Of a stretch of DNA of 64,000 nucleotides, positions 1 to 12,289 are shown one piece after another. Every line of letters starts with the position of its first letter. Position 1 is the first letter of the stretch. The translations under genes and the position numbers were made by a program. Source of the stretch: Apostichopus japonicus. Taxonomy: Eukaryota; Echinodermata; Holothuroidea; Aspidochirotida; Stichopodidae. The notes beneath the pieces are model-generated. The model had not been told where the DNA came from. It did no database searches and saw nothing but the letters and a program-made list of their open reading frames with translations. The stretch lies in contig NC_092576.1 of NCBI RefSeq assembly GCF_037975245.1, positions 7,270,501 to 7,334,500 of the forward strand, read 5' to 3'.

Positions 1-56
1 AACCACGGGCCTCCAGCTATGTACGCGGACACCCTAACCACTAGGCTATGGACGCT
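1..56 (-). repeat. tRNA-derived SINE head, cut by window edge
   Basis: Read on the minus strand, this stretch has a pol III A-box-like motif (TAGCCTAGTGG) followed about 40 bases later by the start of a B-box (GGTT) at base 1. The layout resembles tRNA-Glu/Asp-derived SINE heads. The B-box and body lie outside the window, so a genuine tRNA gene cannot be excluded. Confidence 0.5.
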
Positions 57-242
57 GATTGTATGTCCAGAGGTTCGAAACTGGTAAGGTAGATCGTAAT
101 TCCACTGTAGGCGTTTGTCACCTGTATCGAACAATACTAGTTCTGTTTTTGGTGACATATTTTGCCTTACTCTAGAGATCAAACATGATGCTAACCAACT
201 CGAAAATCATTTGTGATTCCTAAAGCCGGAGCGGGAGGAATA

Positions 243-414
<172 letters not shown>

Positions 415-692
415 TATATATAAATGAAAATATATATAATGAATATATATGTATATATAATGAATATATATATATATATATATTGCTGCAGGGAATGAAC
501 TCAATATTGAAATTCGATTGTTGCTTAATACTTAAAACATGATTTATTCTAGCCACGACGACCATTCCATGCTAGTTAGTCTAGTTCTATTCGTGGTGTA
601 GTTTTGGACTGATAGTTTCATTTCAGTAACTATGCACGAGTCATAACGTGAACAATACATATATACGTGCATGGAAATGGTGAAATTATTAC

Positions 693-2891
693 CTTGAGAA
701 TAGATTTCCCACAAGACAACACCAAAACTCCAGACGTCTGACTTTTCCACGTAATGGCCAATGAAAATTGTCTCTGGAGCCAACCATGCTGTCGGTGGAA
801 TTTTCTACAAGACAATAAGTATTTTATGAAGATTAGTGTTAAAAACACAAATAATAAATATGAGAAACTTGATACCTTTGCAAGTTAATGTGGCATTCTT
901 TGTTTACGTTTCGTTAGATTCCTTTCGAGCATGTATGTTCTTCACTTAGTTTGCAGAAGCTATTCTCATTACATTAACAAGTACCGTACTTTAAACTGCA
1001 AGACACCATATTGTACGAGTTATCTTATTTTCACTTACCTTTTGTAATATTTGATTTATTGAATCTACTGCCACGTCAACAGGACAAAAGTCATACAACT
1101 TGCATTTCCCTGCAGGAGTTAGAAGAACTTTCCTTGCAGAGAGTCCCGGATGTCGAAACTGCTTTACCAAGAGAAAAAAGAAAATAATAAATAATAAGTT
1201 AATGATTACGTGCAATGCGGTGATTACACATACGTGGTGTCGTTGTTAGAAGAAGATATATACCAAACCACACGCACTGTATACTGACGTGTGAATAATG
1301 TAATCAAGACAACTTTACAGATTGTGGCTCGATGAAAAGGGATTTCTTATTGAGCCAACAAAATTACCAGTGACTTCAAATAAATAAATAGTGGAGCAAC
1401 TACTTACATTTTGCTGGGCGAGAAAGAACATTCCTTCACAAATATCAACAGCAAATTGAGTCAGCTGTAAGTTTTTCTCCTGGTCTGGTACTTCCAGTTC
1501 AAGAGAATCGTCATTAGTCGTTGTTTTGCATTGTCTTAACATGTAATCTTTAAGTGTTCCACGTTCAATGTACTCTTGGTAAATAAAATAAGGCACTGCA
1601 ATGGGTAAAAAAAGTAGATACAGTAATTACCCAAAAAATGATTTTTGCTTTCACATAATATAATCTTAGACTTAAATTAATATTTGGTCACATTGATTAC
1701 ATTTCCGAACTTCACACTATGCTCATTCAGTTGCAAAATTGATAAACTTTACTATTGATATCTGAAGTAAGGCTATTGGCTGCTGCCTAGCCCCAACAAT
1801 TAAAGATGAAAAAACCAAAAAAAAAAAACACAATTCACACTCACTAGATAAGGTACATTATTGTATCTACTTCAAAGTTTATTGAATGCTTGCTAGCCTA
1901 TTGTCTCTACGAGTCAGTTTCGATCAGCATCAGTCTTTCTCACAGTAGAGTAACAATGTGCCTAAACGTAAGTTAAGTATCACTATGTTAGACGTAAACG
2001 GACAATAACCCTTTGAATTATCAATTAAATGATAACGATTATTGAAACTTAAAACTTACCTAATAAAGATTATTATACAGTTTACAATAACTTAATAAAT
2101 TGAAAGGACAACGACCGAATCTCCACTTACTTTAATTACATCCAAGTACCTAATGTCCTTTAATTTGGTGTGTATCAACGTACTGTGTATATAGTTAATA
2201 GTTGCTTCAGGTAAACACTACCTAAATATGTGTGGCACTTTATGTATCTGTACTCACCATCCTCCAGTGATGTCCCTATTAATTCTACGATGTTGTCATG
2301 TTTTGGTAGTGTCATGATAGCCTTTGCTATTGCTCGAAAATTAAAAAGATCTCTCATGCGAGCGCATTCTGTTCAAAAGAAATTCATGTAAAATGATTCA
2401 CGAAAATTCCAAATCAAGCTTCTTATAAATACTTAAAGTAATGAAAACCAATTAACATTATTTATAAATTGCAAAATGTAACACTTCATTGCAACAACCA
2501 TTGTAAAGTCATCACCATGAAACATTTAGTGACATTGGATAAATACTTCTTTTTCGAATTATACGAGTCGTGCAGCTTGTTCATCATTTAATGAAAACAC
2601 GAAGGAAGGGATACATTAGGTAACACATGGCAGCGATACATAGCATAGTGATTTCTGGCGACAAAGTCTACCTTTAGATTAGGGAATTGACCTATAATTT
2701 CAATAATCTGTCACCTGATACAGACTTCGCGATAACGTCTGTGACGGATAGTTTAGAACAAGTGACAGTAGCCTTCCAGTACGTCATGGGTCCATTACTG
2801 GGAAGCTGGAAATCTAGTTTAACATCACCGGCACTCAAATAGTTGTTTTCTTTTTCGTCACGTTGGTCACTAATCCCCGGAATGTTTTCTT
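693..2891 (-). CDS. Gene A kinase-like exons (N-lobe to alpha-F)
   Basis: The N-lobe exon has a degenerate glycine loop ([13 protein letters not shown]) and keeps the beta-3 Lys in VIAK. The alpha-C exon ([20 protein letters not shown]) has no Glu at the position that pairs with this Lys in active kinases. The hinge exon reads [16 protein letters not shown]. The catalytic-loop exon reads [12 protein letters not shown] and later KLYDFCP. The last exon reads AWLAPETIF and [16 protein letters not shown], keeping the structural APE, Asp and Trp of the C-lobe. The same substitutions recur in genes A' and C, so they are a family property and not decay. Confidence 0.85.
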
Positions 2892-5800
2892 CTTGTTAGA
2901 CAGGAAAAATGATGGCAAAAGTATCATTAAAATATCAAAGGTGGTTACATGATAATTGTACACTGTGCATACATCATGACGTCACGAGGAAGAACATGCT
3001 ATTCATCATGCAAGTATAACGCTTAAACAGGCGAATAACTGTCATTTCAGTTATAATTGTTTGGTGTTACAGGTATTTTCGCTTTCGCCAGTCTTTTGTA
3101 TGCATTCAAGAATAGACATAGGTCTTTCGCTTGGTGCAACATACAAAGAATTAATCACGCCTGTCGAGTCCTCTTTGTGCCGTGCTGTTGTTAACGAAGT
3201 TAATCATTAACGAATAATTCCGTGGATAATTCAGTTATTCACATAACATCTAAATCTAAACGTATTTGCATCCGTCAAAACCTATTAAATCTTTACAGTT
3301 TCAATCACATGATGAATAATTGAAGCACACAGAATTCAAACTTAAAAAAATTTGTGTCAAACGAACAGAAGACTTCCTCGCTAAATAAACAAAATATGCT
3401 AACTGCGAATATTGCTTCAATTTCGTTATCGCGCCTAACTAAAGACCTTATCTTAACATAAAAATATATGAAATGAAGAATTTATTTGATCTCTCATGCA
3501 TACCTAACATAACTGACTCAATACTGTTTGACTGAAGAGGAGGAAGAGATCTCGTTGCCATCGCTAAGTGTGTTGGATGACTTTCTGTTGATGAGGCTTT
3601 ATATCTAGAAGTAGAAGAAAAATTTACAATATGAAAAATACCTATGTCACATGTAAGCCACGTGATATACGTTTTGATGACACGGTTTATAAACCAAGAA
3701 CGTTATCTAGCTGGTAGTACAAACTTACTAATCCATTAGTTCACTTAAAGAGTGTGAAGACTCGCGCACAAATAAACGTCTCATGTCGGTAATCTGACCT
3801 AGTTTTGACTGAGGTGTAACAGAAGTGTTAAACACCACCATCGATCCCAGCAAATACACACACAGCTTGCTACCATCAGTAATTAGACACTAGTGTACAG
3901 TCACCACAGGCAGCTACGGTCAAAACCCATAACACAGTATATAGAGCAGCTATGGACATCTCAGCAAGGGGTTGTTATGGAACTCCCTGATCTCAGGTCC
4001 AGCTAAAAGATAACAAGGTATCATGTTTCATTATTGTCAGGACAAAAACTTTGGAGCGAGTCTTCAATGCCATTAAGTACTTCGTGTTCAAGCCTACATC
4101 ACCAAAATAAATGAAGGAACTTTCGCTGTTTTGAGGAAGAACACTATGATTATTGTGTAATATTTAGTGTCAGTTCTCTGTATACAAATAAGAGCAAATT
4201 CTAAATTTGTCAATTTAAGATGGACTGACATAAGTGTAGCAATATCAAGAATGAAAATAAACAGAAAGGGTTAAAAGTAACACATATACATATGATAGTA
4301 AACAATAAGTCAAGTAAACAAATATTTTAAATGATACAAATCAAAATCGTGCTTGGAAATGGAGACAACAGAAATACGATACTTATAGAATCGTTTTCAT
4401 CGAATCAGAAATACTGATATGTCAGAATTTTGTCAGAAAATTCATATGGAAAAAAACTGCACGGGTTCTCTCAATTTTAGTATCAAGATTCTTAAACAGT
4501 TGTGATTCCGACGGTTGCCCATTACAAGTGTTCTTATGAGTAGTTCGGATGGGATCAGTCTGGAATGCTAGTACTCCTTTTTAAAATAATTGACAGGCTA
4601 CAACGCATACTAAACACCGCCGAAGGTCTCGTTACTAGAACTCGGAAGTATGATCACACTACCCCTACCATGATCGAACTCCACTGGCTCCCGATACGTA
4701 AATGAATCAACTACAAACTACTTCTGATAGTTTTCAAATGTATGCACAATGTAGGACCAAGCTACCTCACCAACTTGTTTCAGCTTCGCTATAATTCATC
4801 ACTGATGTTACTCATCCCTAGAGTAAAACACAGACTTACGGCTTGAGAACGTTCACATCCAGTGCACCGTGCCTGTGGAACTCACTTCCAGAACATATAA
4901 AAATATGCAATACTGTAAACAGTTTCAAATCAGCACTTAAAACGTATCTCTTCACCAATGCAAATATGTTATAATTGCTATTATTTTGTTAAGCGCTACG
5001 AGAAATATTTCATAGTTTGTTTGGCGCTATATAAAAATTACGTATTATTATTTCAATATTTATGTTTAATTTCATGTTTATCAAATGTGCCAATAAATGC
5101 TTACCTCGTAAAGTTTTTACATCGACGTGCTGCAGGAAAAAAAGCCACTAAGAGAGTAATGGATGAAATAATTTCTGAAATCTTTCTATGGGATGCTTAA
5201 TTTATATATTTGACTTGTTGAAAACTAGAAAAATTAAAATAAACATGTCAATATGAAAGTATTTTAAATTATATCAAAGTTTCGCCTCTAAAAAAAAAAA
5301 TAATGCGATCTGCTGATATTAAAGTTACGACACAATTTAGTGTAATTTTTTTAGGTTGATTTGCATTATTTTATATAAAAAACAGGAATATATTACTTGA
5401 CTAGTACCTGTCAACAGGTCAACTGCATCAACGATGTCTTTATTTGAATACGTGCAATTATAATCAACACGTAGATTATTTCCCCCTCAATTTAAAAGAT
5501 TTACAACGTAAAATGTTATCACAGATTCTTTTTAAGTGACAGGCAAACAATAACTTACTAGCGTTGATCTTCCAAAGTGCTGCTACGCAACAAGATAAAA
5601 TCACAACAACCGCAAGAAGGAGATAGATGTAAGTGATAGACGCATTTGGCTTCTGTTTCGGCTCTGCAAAAATCAGTGCAAAATAGAGTTTGTGAAAGAC
5701 CATCGTCTTAGCAAATCAATTAAAACTGTCGGTTTGTGACATTACGACACAGTGAGCACTTACATCTATTAAGTAAGCATATTTCACATATTACAAGCAG

Positions 5801-8800
5801 CACGTGTAATTGACAACATTGATCTGAATTGTATATATTAATGTCCTAATTAGTTATTCGACGTGCTCTGAAGTACTGCTATCATTATAATATATGTAAT
5901 AAAAATATGAGATCTTGAAAAATATCGTAATCATATTTTCTCGGATTGAGAGCTAAGAAAAACCTTTGATCGACTATTTTAGATGTTCAGGAAAACTTGC
6001 TTCATTTTTGTCGTATTATTTTTATACAAGTAATATTCTCAAAATAAAACAAAACTGTTAGAAAACTTATCCACTAAAGAGCATGTGTAAAAGAATGTGT
6101 AAAAGTAAGTTGGCCTGACGTTTCGATCTTAGCAGGATCTTCTTTAAAGAAATATTTTTGTGTTCACCATGCTCATTAACCTGTCTGTATTCTGTGCGTG
6201 TATTTGTCCCTTTTGTTACTGTTACTTGTCATTCAGCCCCTGAAGAAGATCATACTAGGATCGAAACGCCAGGCCAACCTCCTTTTACACAAGTAATATA
6301 CTTGCGTCCACGCACATTAATAATTCACTTCATATCACTTAAACTACGCTCAAGTGATTGTAGGAGTTTAAAGTTTGGTATAGAAAACATGTCAGATCGA
6401 ATAAACAACAAAAACCGTAAGAGGAAGAAAATAAATTCCATTAGCATTTGTATTAGGTAAGGCAAGAGCAAGTTAACATATTTGGTCTAACCAATGATTT
6501 CCTCTAAATTAAACCTGCCAGATGTTATAAAGCCATAGAAGTAACCTTTAAATTAAACGAGAAAATAAAAGCTCTCTGAAAGCAATTGCTGATTTATTAA
6601 GTAACCACATATGACAAACCAGATCCAAATCAAATTCTGAAACTTACCAACGATTTTTAATATCCTAGAAATGCTTGTTGTCGTTGAAAACAACTTGTCT
6701 TTCACCGCACATACGATATTGTCTTTTCTCCCAACCGGTATATAGCGAGTTGAGTATGTAGTATACATATAATTATTGGTTTGATTCACGTTTAGAGTGG
6801 CACTTGGTTGGTGGACACCACTGATTGACTCAAACCCGGAAGTACTGTTGATTCTCCAAAGAAGTCTATCATAGTCCGTTATTCCCATAATGATTGCAGT
6901 GCAAGTAACACTAACATATCTATTCTTAAGAACAATTACTTCTGCGCCGACATCTGTCCCGTTTACTATTCGAATGGATTGAATAGTTATTCCTGTCAGA
7001 TTATTAAGTAGAAAAAAAGGAAACATGTGCTACATTTCTTGAAACGCGGCTGTCGCTAAAAGTACTCCGTGTGATGGTTATTTAAAGGTTTCAAAATGTC
7101 TAGATTATTTTTAACAAAATAGCTGCAACAGTAGACTATGTTTTAATATATAGTACGTCAGAGACGTTAGTCTTGAATCTGTAATTGTCTATTATAAAAA
7201 GTTTCTATGAAAAACTGAAAGAAATTGGGACACAAATCAATAGTTGAAATCACCAGCGTTTGTTAACGCATAAAGTGAAATTTATCGCTTGTGAAAAAAA
7301 TCCTAGTAGTGTTATTATTTCAAATGTAGAACGATTTATGGTTGCACACTATTTGATAATAAAATATCAAACTGTTTGTATAAGATTGGAATAGTAATTT
7401 AGTATACCCGGAGTGCTTGATCAGTGCACCCTCCGATGTCTTTATGTTATATCTATGATCACGTGTACATAAAGTGTAGCTATTCCTCATCCACTTTTCA
7501 TCAAGATCAGCTGACTTTAAAATTTTGTTATATCCTTCTTTATATACCATTACTCTAACAAAATGGTCATCATTATGGAAGTAATTAATTTCAGTGAAGA
7601 AAAGCAAACTTTTTCTCGTGTAGTTGTAAAGGTTTTCGTATATTTTGTATATTTGATCAATGATTTGTCAGTTGCTATTCATAACATGTGTATGTCTGTT
7701 ACCATACATGTATCTTACTGCGATGTTTCAAGCTCAATTTTAGCAGTAACTTAGGAATAGTATTCTTTCATGAATAGCTCTGTGATTATTTCATTTAGAC
7801 TAGCATTTCAATCATTAAAGATACTGTACAAAAGGACAAGGCAAAAATCTAGAACATTTTGTGACAATAAAGTATCAGAAGCCTTATGGCCACATGCATG
7901 GATATTTGGATTTTAAAAACATAATGAAGTACAAGAAAACCAAAGTTCCATTGACTTAACACAAAGCAATACATATGACTTACCAAAGGTCTTTATGGTC
8001 CTTTGAGTAGTTGTTTTAAATGTTTTGTATCTGAATCTACACAAGATGTTTTCCCTCTCTTTCATCGGAATATGGAGGATTGTGAATGATGCAACAGTTG
8101 GAGAAGAAGAACTATGATTATGGCTAGCATATGACTCATTGAAATCATACTGTGTTGATATATTACGACCTATAATACTGATTATCCACTTAAGTCTGTC
8201 ATAATCAGTAAATCCAATTATGGCTGCTTTGCATGTAACCTTAAGCTGGGTGTTCCTGGCCACATGTATATCACCATTTGCATCAAATCCGTTGATCTTT
8301 ACTTCTATTGGTTGAAGATTTATTTCTGTGTTTGAGTAAAATATAAGGAAATGATTGATGTAACGTAAAATTGTTTGCCCCAGGCAAAGTTATTTTTCTA
8401 TCATCTGCGCATGTTTATTTGAATACATCATATAAACTGTATATACGTTGTATAACTCGTCTTTTGACAGATAATTTAATATCAAGGAGAAGAAAAAATT
8501 AAATTACTGAGCAACTGAAAAGTTAGAAAACGAAATACAACCGCACCTTATCTAGATATTTTGTATGTGTTAAAGTAAACCACCTTCATTCCTACTGATA
8601 CATGACGATACTCTTACCTATTGGATAAAATTCGTTAAAAGTACGACATGCAATTGAGTATTAAAATAGCATGACTGAATAAAAACCTGCAATCTCCAAG
8701 AAATAACTCTTTTTCTCTATTCCAGCTTCATCTGAGCAACTATACTTCCCTCTATGTTGATCATTGGTGGTTGCGATCCAAATAGAATTGTTCTCCCATA

Positions 8801-9005
8801 TCTTAATAGTTTGGTCAAAAGCTGTTTTATTGGATATTGTCTCGCCATCATGCTTCCAAATGAATTTTTTCGATGCCTCGCGCCCACATTGTAATGTCAC
8901 TGAGCTATTAATTATTCTCACTACGGTATCAGCAAGACATCCTTCAAGAAAACAATAAAATACTGTTATCAAAATAACAGTATCCACAGGCGTACTAACC
9001 CTCAT
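693..9005 (-). CDS. Gene A: Ig-domain receptor pseudokinase, 3' end not in window
   Basis: Eleven exons read on the minus strand: 9005-8687 (signal peptide, Ig1), 8325-7984 (Ig2), 6992-6648 (Ig3), 5663-5559 (membrane helix), 5129-5105 (25-nt microexon), 3604-3504 (juxtamembrane), 2891-2715 (N-lobe), 2368-2258 (alpha-C), 1595-1408 (hinge), 1158-1039 (catalytic loop), 804-693 (activation segment, alpha-F). All have usable AG/GT ends and stay in phase, giving about 648 residues. The kinase part has VIAK (K468) but HPG for HRD (574-576), SARK for AARN and DFC for DFG (594-596), so no phosphotransfer is expected. The start at 9005 precedes a good signal peptide. The alpha-G, alpha-H and tail exons should lie left of base 483, where only repeats are seen; they may be outside the window or lost at the duplication edge. 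Confidence 0.8.
3504..5663 (-). CDS. Gene A membrane helix, 25-nt microexon and juxtamembrane exon
   Basis: The exon 5663-5559 encodes EPKQKPNAS, then a helix of about 22 residues ([19 protein letters not shown]). The microexon 5129-5105 follows a T-rich tract and CTGCAG acceptor and ends AG|GTAAGC; it encodes TRRCKNFTR. The juxtamembrane exon 3604-3504 begins after TTCTAG. Reading frame is kept only if the microexon is used with this acceptor, or if it is skipped with an AG eight bases further in. Confidence 0.75.
3749..4072. mobile_element. TTAA-flanked MITE (copy 1 only)
   Basis: The element is flanked on both sides by TTAA (3745-3748 and 4073-4076) and has imperfect terminal inverted repeats around GTGTGAAGACTCGC and GCGAGTCTTC. 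A second copy is at 27732-28089. The corresponding place in duplication copy 2 (about 38025) has no insert, so it arrived after the duplication. TTAA targets are typical of piggyBac- and Kolobok-type elements. It lies in an intron of gene A. Confidence 0.8.
4567..5052 (+). mobile_element. LINE 3' fragment (CR1/L2/Jockey-like RT C-terminus)
   Basis: The plus strand translates in pieces to the classic end of a non-LTR reverse transcriptase: [20 protein letters not shown], then ELHWLPIRK, then a kinase-free C-terminal stretch, with several stops. It ends with the 3' tail GCGCTATATAAAAATTACG that many such elements share. The insert is missing from the matching intron of gene A' (about 38365), where the flanks meet directly, so it postdates the duplication or was removed cleanly there. 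Confidence 0.75.
6066..6300. repeat. Two head-on copies of a repeat with a hammerhead-like core
   Basis: A minus-strand copy (6100-6150) and a plus-strand copy (6155-6300) of one repeat family face each other. The core is CTGAAGAAGATC, a short loop, GATCGAAAC, i.e. a CTGANGA box and a GAAA box around a 5-bp stem. Between them lies the shared body (CACCATGCTCATTAACC and further). Other copies lie near 21160-21950 and 50586-50720. Confidence 0.6.
6648..9005 (-). CDS. Gene A ectodomain exons: signal peptide and Ig1-Ig3
   Basis: Exon 1 starts with a hydrophobic leader ([16 protein letters not shown]) and an Ig domain with Cys, Trp (KFIWKH) and the YSC strand-F motif. Exons 2 and 3 each encode one Ig domain with the family pattern VTC, then D.L.W, then a Cys about 50-60 residues later. 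Each Ig exon is symmetric phase 1-1, so it can be added or removed without a frameshift. Ig2 and Ig3 resemble each other and the Ig3 of gene B (shared VE/VKxNG start and T.DYDRL.W core), pointing to internal duplication. Confidence 0.85.
7050..7660. other. Copy-1-specific intron segment of gene A
   Basis: This part of the intron between the Ig2 and Ig3 exons has no counterpart in duplication copy 2. A 95-codon minus-strand frame (7607-7320) crosses it but shows no domain I recognise, no Ig cysteine spacing and no splice signals in family phase. It could be a repeat fragment. Confidence 0.4.
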
Positions 9006-9695
9006 TTCCTCAGTTTATACGAAAAGTTTCAAATAAAATGTTTGTTTAATATTATAGACAAAACTCCCTAGAGCTAGTTTTGGCAGAAATGCCGTTTATT
9101 TTGTGCTACTTCGGTCCTGCTTCAAATCAAAATCGATGAAAATGTTCATATTGCAAATCATTTTTGAAAATCATTGCCACCCTTGATCAGTTGTTCGAAA
9201 ACACGTTCATTCTACCCAAGAGATAACAAAATAATAAGCTAGAATTGGTTATGCCTTATCGATTCCGGATAGCTTTGTGAATTACGATTACTTTCACTTT
9301 TTAAGATGACATACTCCATATAAAGTGTTCCCATATATTAGGAAAACTGCCGAAAAGCAACCGCAGACTACATCACATCTTTTTTTTGATGTGTTATCAA
9401 ATAAAATATATTTGTTCTTAATTGCTTCGATGTCAGAGTACACAAATGGAAATATACGTGGTGCAAAAAAATGAGTCAATTAGACCACTTAAAGCCTCCC
9501 AGGAATAGCGTATGACAACTGTTCACTACTGTGTAAAGTGGTTTGTTAAAGTGACCGAAACTTCAGACTCTCATAGTGAAGAGATCTTCATTGTCATTAT
9601 ACGGAAACTTGAAAGTTCCATGAATGGCCAACGTGTCAGCTATCCAGTGATGGGTAGGTTTAAGCTAGTGAAAATTTTTAGGATATTAAAACCAC
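9006..9695. other. Upstream region of gene A
   Basis: About 0.7 kb upstream of the gene A start codon, well conserved in duplication copy 2 (41179-41788). It should hold the promoter and 5' untranslated part of gene A, but I see no clear TATA box or other core motif that I would stand behind. Confidence 0.3.
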
Positions 9696-10146
9696 ATAAA
9701 TTTGACGATTTAGTCTATAAGTCAATGGGGCAATGATACGGAGTATGCTACCCTATGCAGTACAGTACCTTTTATGATTTAGTGTGTTAGTCAATGGCGC
9801 AATTATATGCAGTGTTCCACCCTATATAGAACCTTTGTATGATTTAAAATGGTACTTCATGGCGCAATTATATATAGTATGCTACCCTACACAGTATCTT
9901 TTTTATGATTTAGTGTGTTGGTCAATGGGGCAGTTATATGGAGTATGCTGCCCTATACAATACCTTTTAATGATTTACTGTGTTAGTCAATCGAATAATT
10001 ATATGTAGTATGCTACCCTATACAGAACCTTATTATGATTTAGTGTGGTATTCAATGGGACAGTTATATAGAGTATGATGCCCTATACAACAACTTTTTA
10101 TGATTTAGTGTGTTAGTCAACGGGGTAATTATATGGAATATGCTAC
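9696..10146. repeat. Minisatellite, units of about 62 bp
   Basis: About seven degenerate units with the shared core TTTATGATTTAGTGTGTTAGT and AATTATATGGAGTATGCTA. The same array is present in duplication copy 2 at 41789-42445, where a 203-bp element has been inserted in one unit. Open frames here are by-products of the repeat. Confidence 0.9.
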
Positions 10147-10149
10147 ATT

Positions 10150-11030
10150 GGACGTTCACATTTCCCAACGTTGTGATCATTATCAATTCATTTCTGTGAT
10201 CATTGTGAGACAATGAAAATATCTGAAGTAAGCACATGATACAGTTAGCACATCTCTCGCAAAAGCAACATTTTGACGGGCGTTTGCTATTTTATGTGGT
10301 GTTATGTGATTTAATAAACTATTAAATAATGCTAACAGTGTGTTTTAAGCGTAACTTGCCAATTTAGGCGTGGTCGTCATGAAGGCTGCTTTCAGAATAT
10401 GTTATTTTAGTTATCAGCAGCATTTAGTTCAACGAACACCGAAAAAAAAAACATCTGCAACGTTCGCTTGTGTGTAGCTGTTGCATATTCATTTGCAATG
10501 CGCCATCGATTAACATAATTTCAGACAGTAGAAACAGTGATCTACGCTGGATCGAACCGGTTCAAACTGAAATTCAGCTTGAAATATTTACTAGTGTTTC
10601 GTTGCACCCACCTTCATGTTAAAGGAGAACTAAACACTAGCCTTTTCTGCGTAGAGAATACCGTTTTGCAGTACGCTCTTTTCGACATAAGCAACACGAA
10701 TGTTTGCAAACTTTCTTTTGACCTTAAAAATCGATTTAATTGATACCAATGGCATTTGCAAGCAAGTTTTGTTTTAATTCCGACTTTTCGTGACGTAAGA
10801 GAGCCACATATCGCATTCCAACAGAAAAAGTGTTGTCAATTTCCAAAAAAAATAATTAGAATTGCACCAAGCAAAATGAAAGTAATATGCATGCGTTAGA
10901 TAAAAAGGTTTGTTTATCATTCCTAAAGGACATGCTAACATTATGTCACGGATGTTTTTGTAGAGAGCAGTCGTTAAGGCCGTAAAGACTAGGACAGAGA
11001 GCGTATATGAGTTTCAATCTGCAATATAAT
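10150..11030. other. Intergenic, no gene recognised
   Basis: The segment is conserved in copy 2 (42446-43330) but the short plus-strand frame at 10537-10743 is not kept open there, which argues against coding use. Confidence 0.4.
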
Positions 11031-11069
11031 TTTAAACACCAATAAAATTAATAAGAGTTAGATAGAAGC

Positions 11070-11365
11070 ATTTGTCTATATAATCTGTGGAGTGTTTACA
11101 TCTATTTCGTATCTGCTGCATATGGTTTCTTGTTTCATTCATGGCCTCGTCTTCACTCGGTCTCAATATCATTTCTCCTTTTGGCTTGTTCATTGCGATT
11201 ATGTACAAAACATGTTCTCCTTTTTCTTCTAGCATGTCTCTATATGAGCGTTGGCTTTCGGCCTTGGTTTCACGCTCTCTTTCTTTCTCGTTTCAGCTTT
11301 TATTTCCTCTTACCCTCCCTTTCCAACGTCAGAATAGTAGACTCTTTAACCGCCTGTTGAAAATC
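11070..11365 (-). pseudogene. Relic of a charged coiled-coil coding exon
   Basis: On the minus strand two frames join into one charged, helix-like reading: GDFQQAVKESTILTLERE, then a frameshift, then KERERETKAESQRSYRDMLE and PKGEMILRPSEDEAMNETRN. The duplicate at 43350-43650 has the same composite reading with an additional in-frame stop (CAG to TAG) near the end. This looks like a coding exon that was already broken before the duplication. I do not recognise the parent protein; a GIMAP-like or other coiled-coil tail is possible. Confidence 0.4.
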
Positions 11366-11774
11366 TCCAAGATTGATATATTTTAGTCATTGAACATAAT
11401 ATGGCAAAAACATAAACAGGAAGTTAAGCATATGTAGTATGTGTTCTTTGTATATTCTGCATTATGAGGCATTTAATACTTAACACAAAAGTTCTTGAGT
11501 GCCTGACCCAGTTTATGAGGAATCCACTAAACCTATGAAATATCACTATAACAAGGGGGTGGGTTTGTAAGTGGGTTACGTATTCTTATTCCACTTCTAA
11601 AGTTCCTACGTCAGCCGATACTCATAGCTAGTACAGTAACTATACTGGTGTCACATGTAACATATTTACCGTGTATAACGAACACAACGTAGTAATGATT
11701 ATCGAGTACCTTCGTCTGTGTATAACATTACGGATAACTACAAACAGTAAATGTATGTGAAATACAGCAGTTCA

Positions 11775-12285
11775 TATCAGATATTGTGTTTTTCGAAACC
11801 TTATCTTTCTCAAAGCAAGACACAAATTAACTATAGTTTTAAGGTTTAAAGGTTCTGTAAAAATGATTTATTCTCCCATTCGTGAATCCTGCAAAAACAT
11901 ATGGTAGATTGTTGATTCTTTGTTATTGCCTTACACAGTTAATTCGTCCTTTTCCAGTGCCGCTAGAGCATAGACAGACGTTTTCAACTGGTATGTCCTA
12001 CCAACCATTTGAAAGCTGGTGGCTTGAGCTATTAAAGCTTATTAGGGGATGATAAAGTATTGATTATTTAATTCTTCTCTGATTTTGTGTTGTCATGACC
12101 ACTCACTGATGTTAAATGCATCGCTAAAGGACATTAAACTGCAGATCATATCAGAAATTGTGTTTTCCGAAACCTTACCTTTCTCGAAGCAAGACACAAA
12201 GTAACTATAATTCTAAGGTTTTAAGGTTCTGTAAAAATGATATATGCTCCCATTTTTGAATCATACAAAAACATATGGTAGATTG
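11775..12285. repeat. Direct repeat of about 140 bp, 370 bp apart
   Basis: Segments 11775-11914 and 12144-12285 are direct copies (TTTCTC.AAGCAAGACACAAA and AAAACATATGGTAGATTG are shared). Duplication copy 2 has the same pair (about 43985-44125 and 44357-44490), so the repeat is older than the segmental duplication. Confidence 0.85.
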
Positions 12286-12289
12286 AAGA

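Noticed and set aside
1..56. A functional tRNA gene
   Set aside because: Only the A-box half is in the window and no acceptor stem can be checked; a SINE head is more likely in this repeat-rich setting.
693..2891. Gene A as an active receptor tyrosine kinase
   Set aside because: HRD and DFG are both replaced, and in the same way as in paralogs, so a call of active kinase is not supported.
8764..8958. Plus-strand frames over Ig1 (also 40937-41131)
   Set aside because: They are antisense to a clear signal-peptide/Ig exon and have no features of their own.
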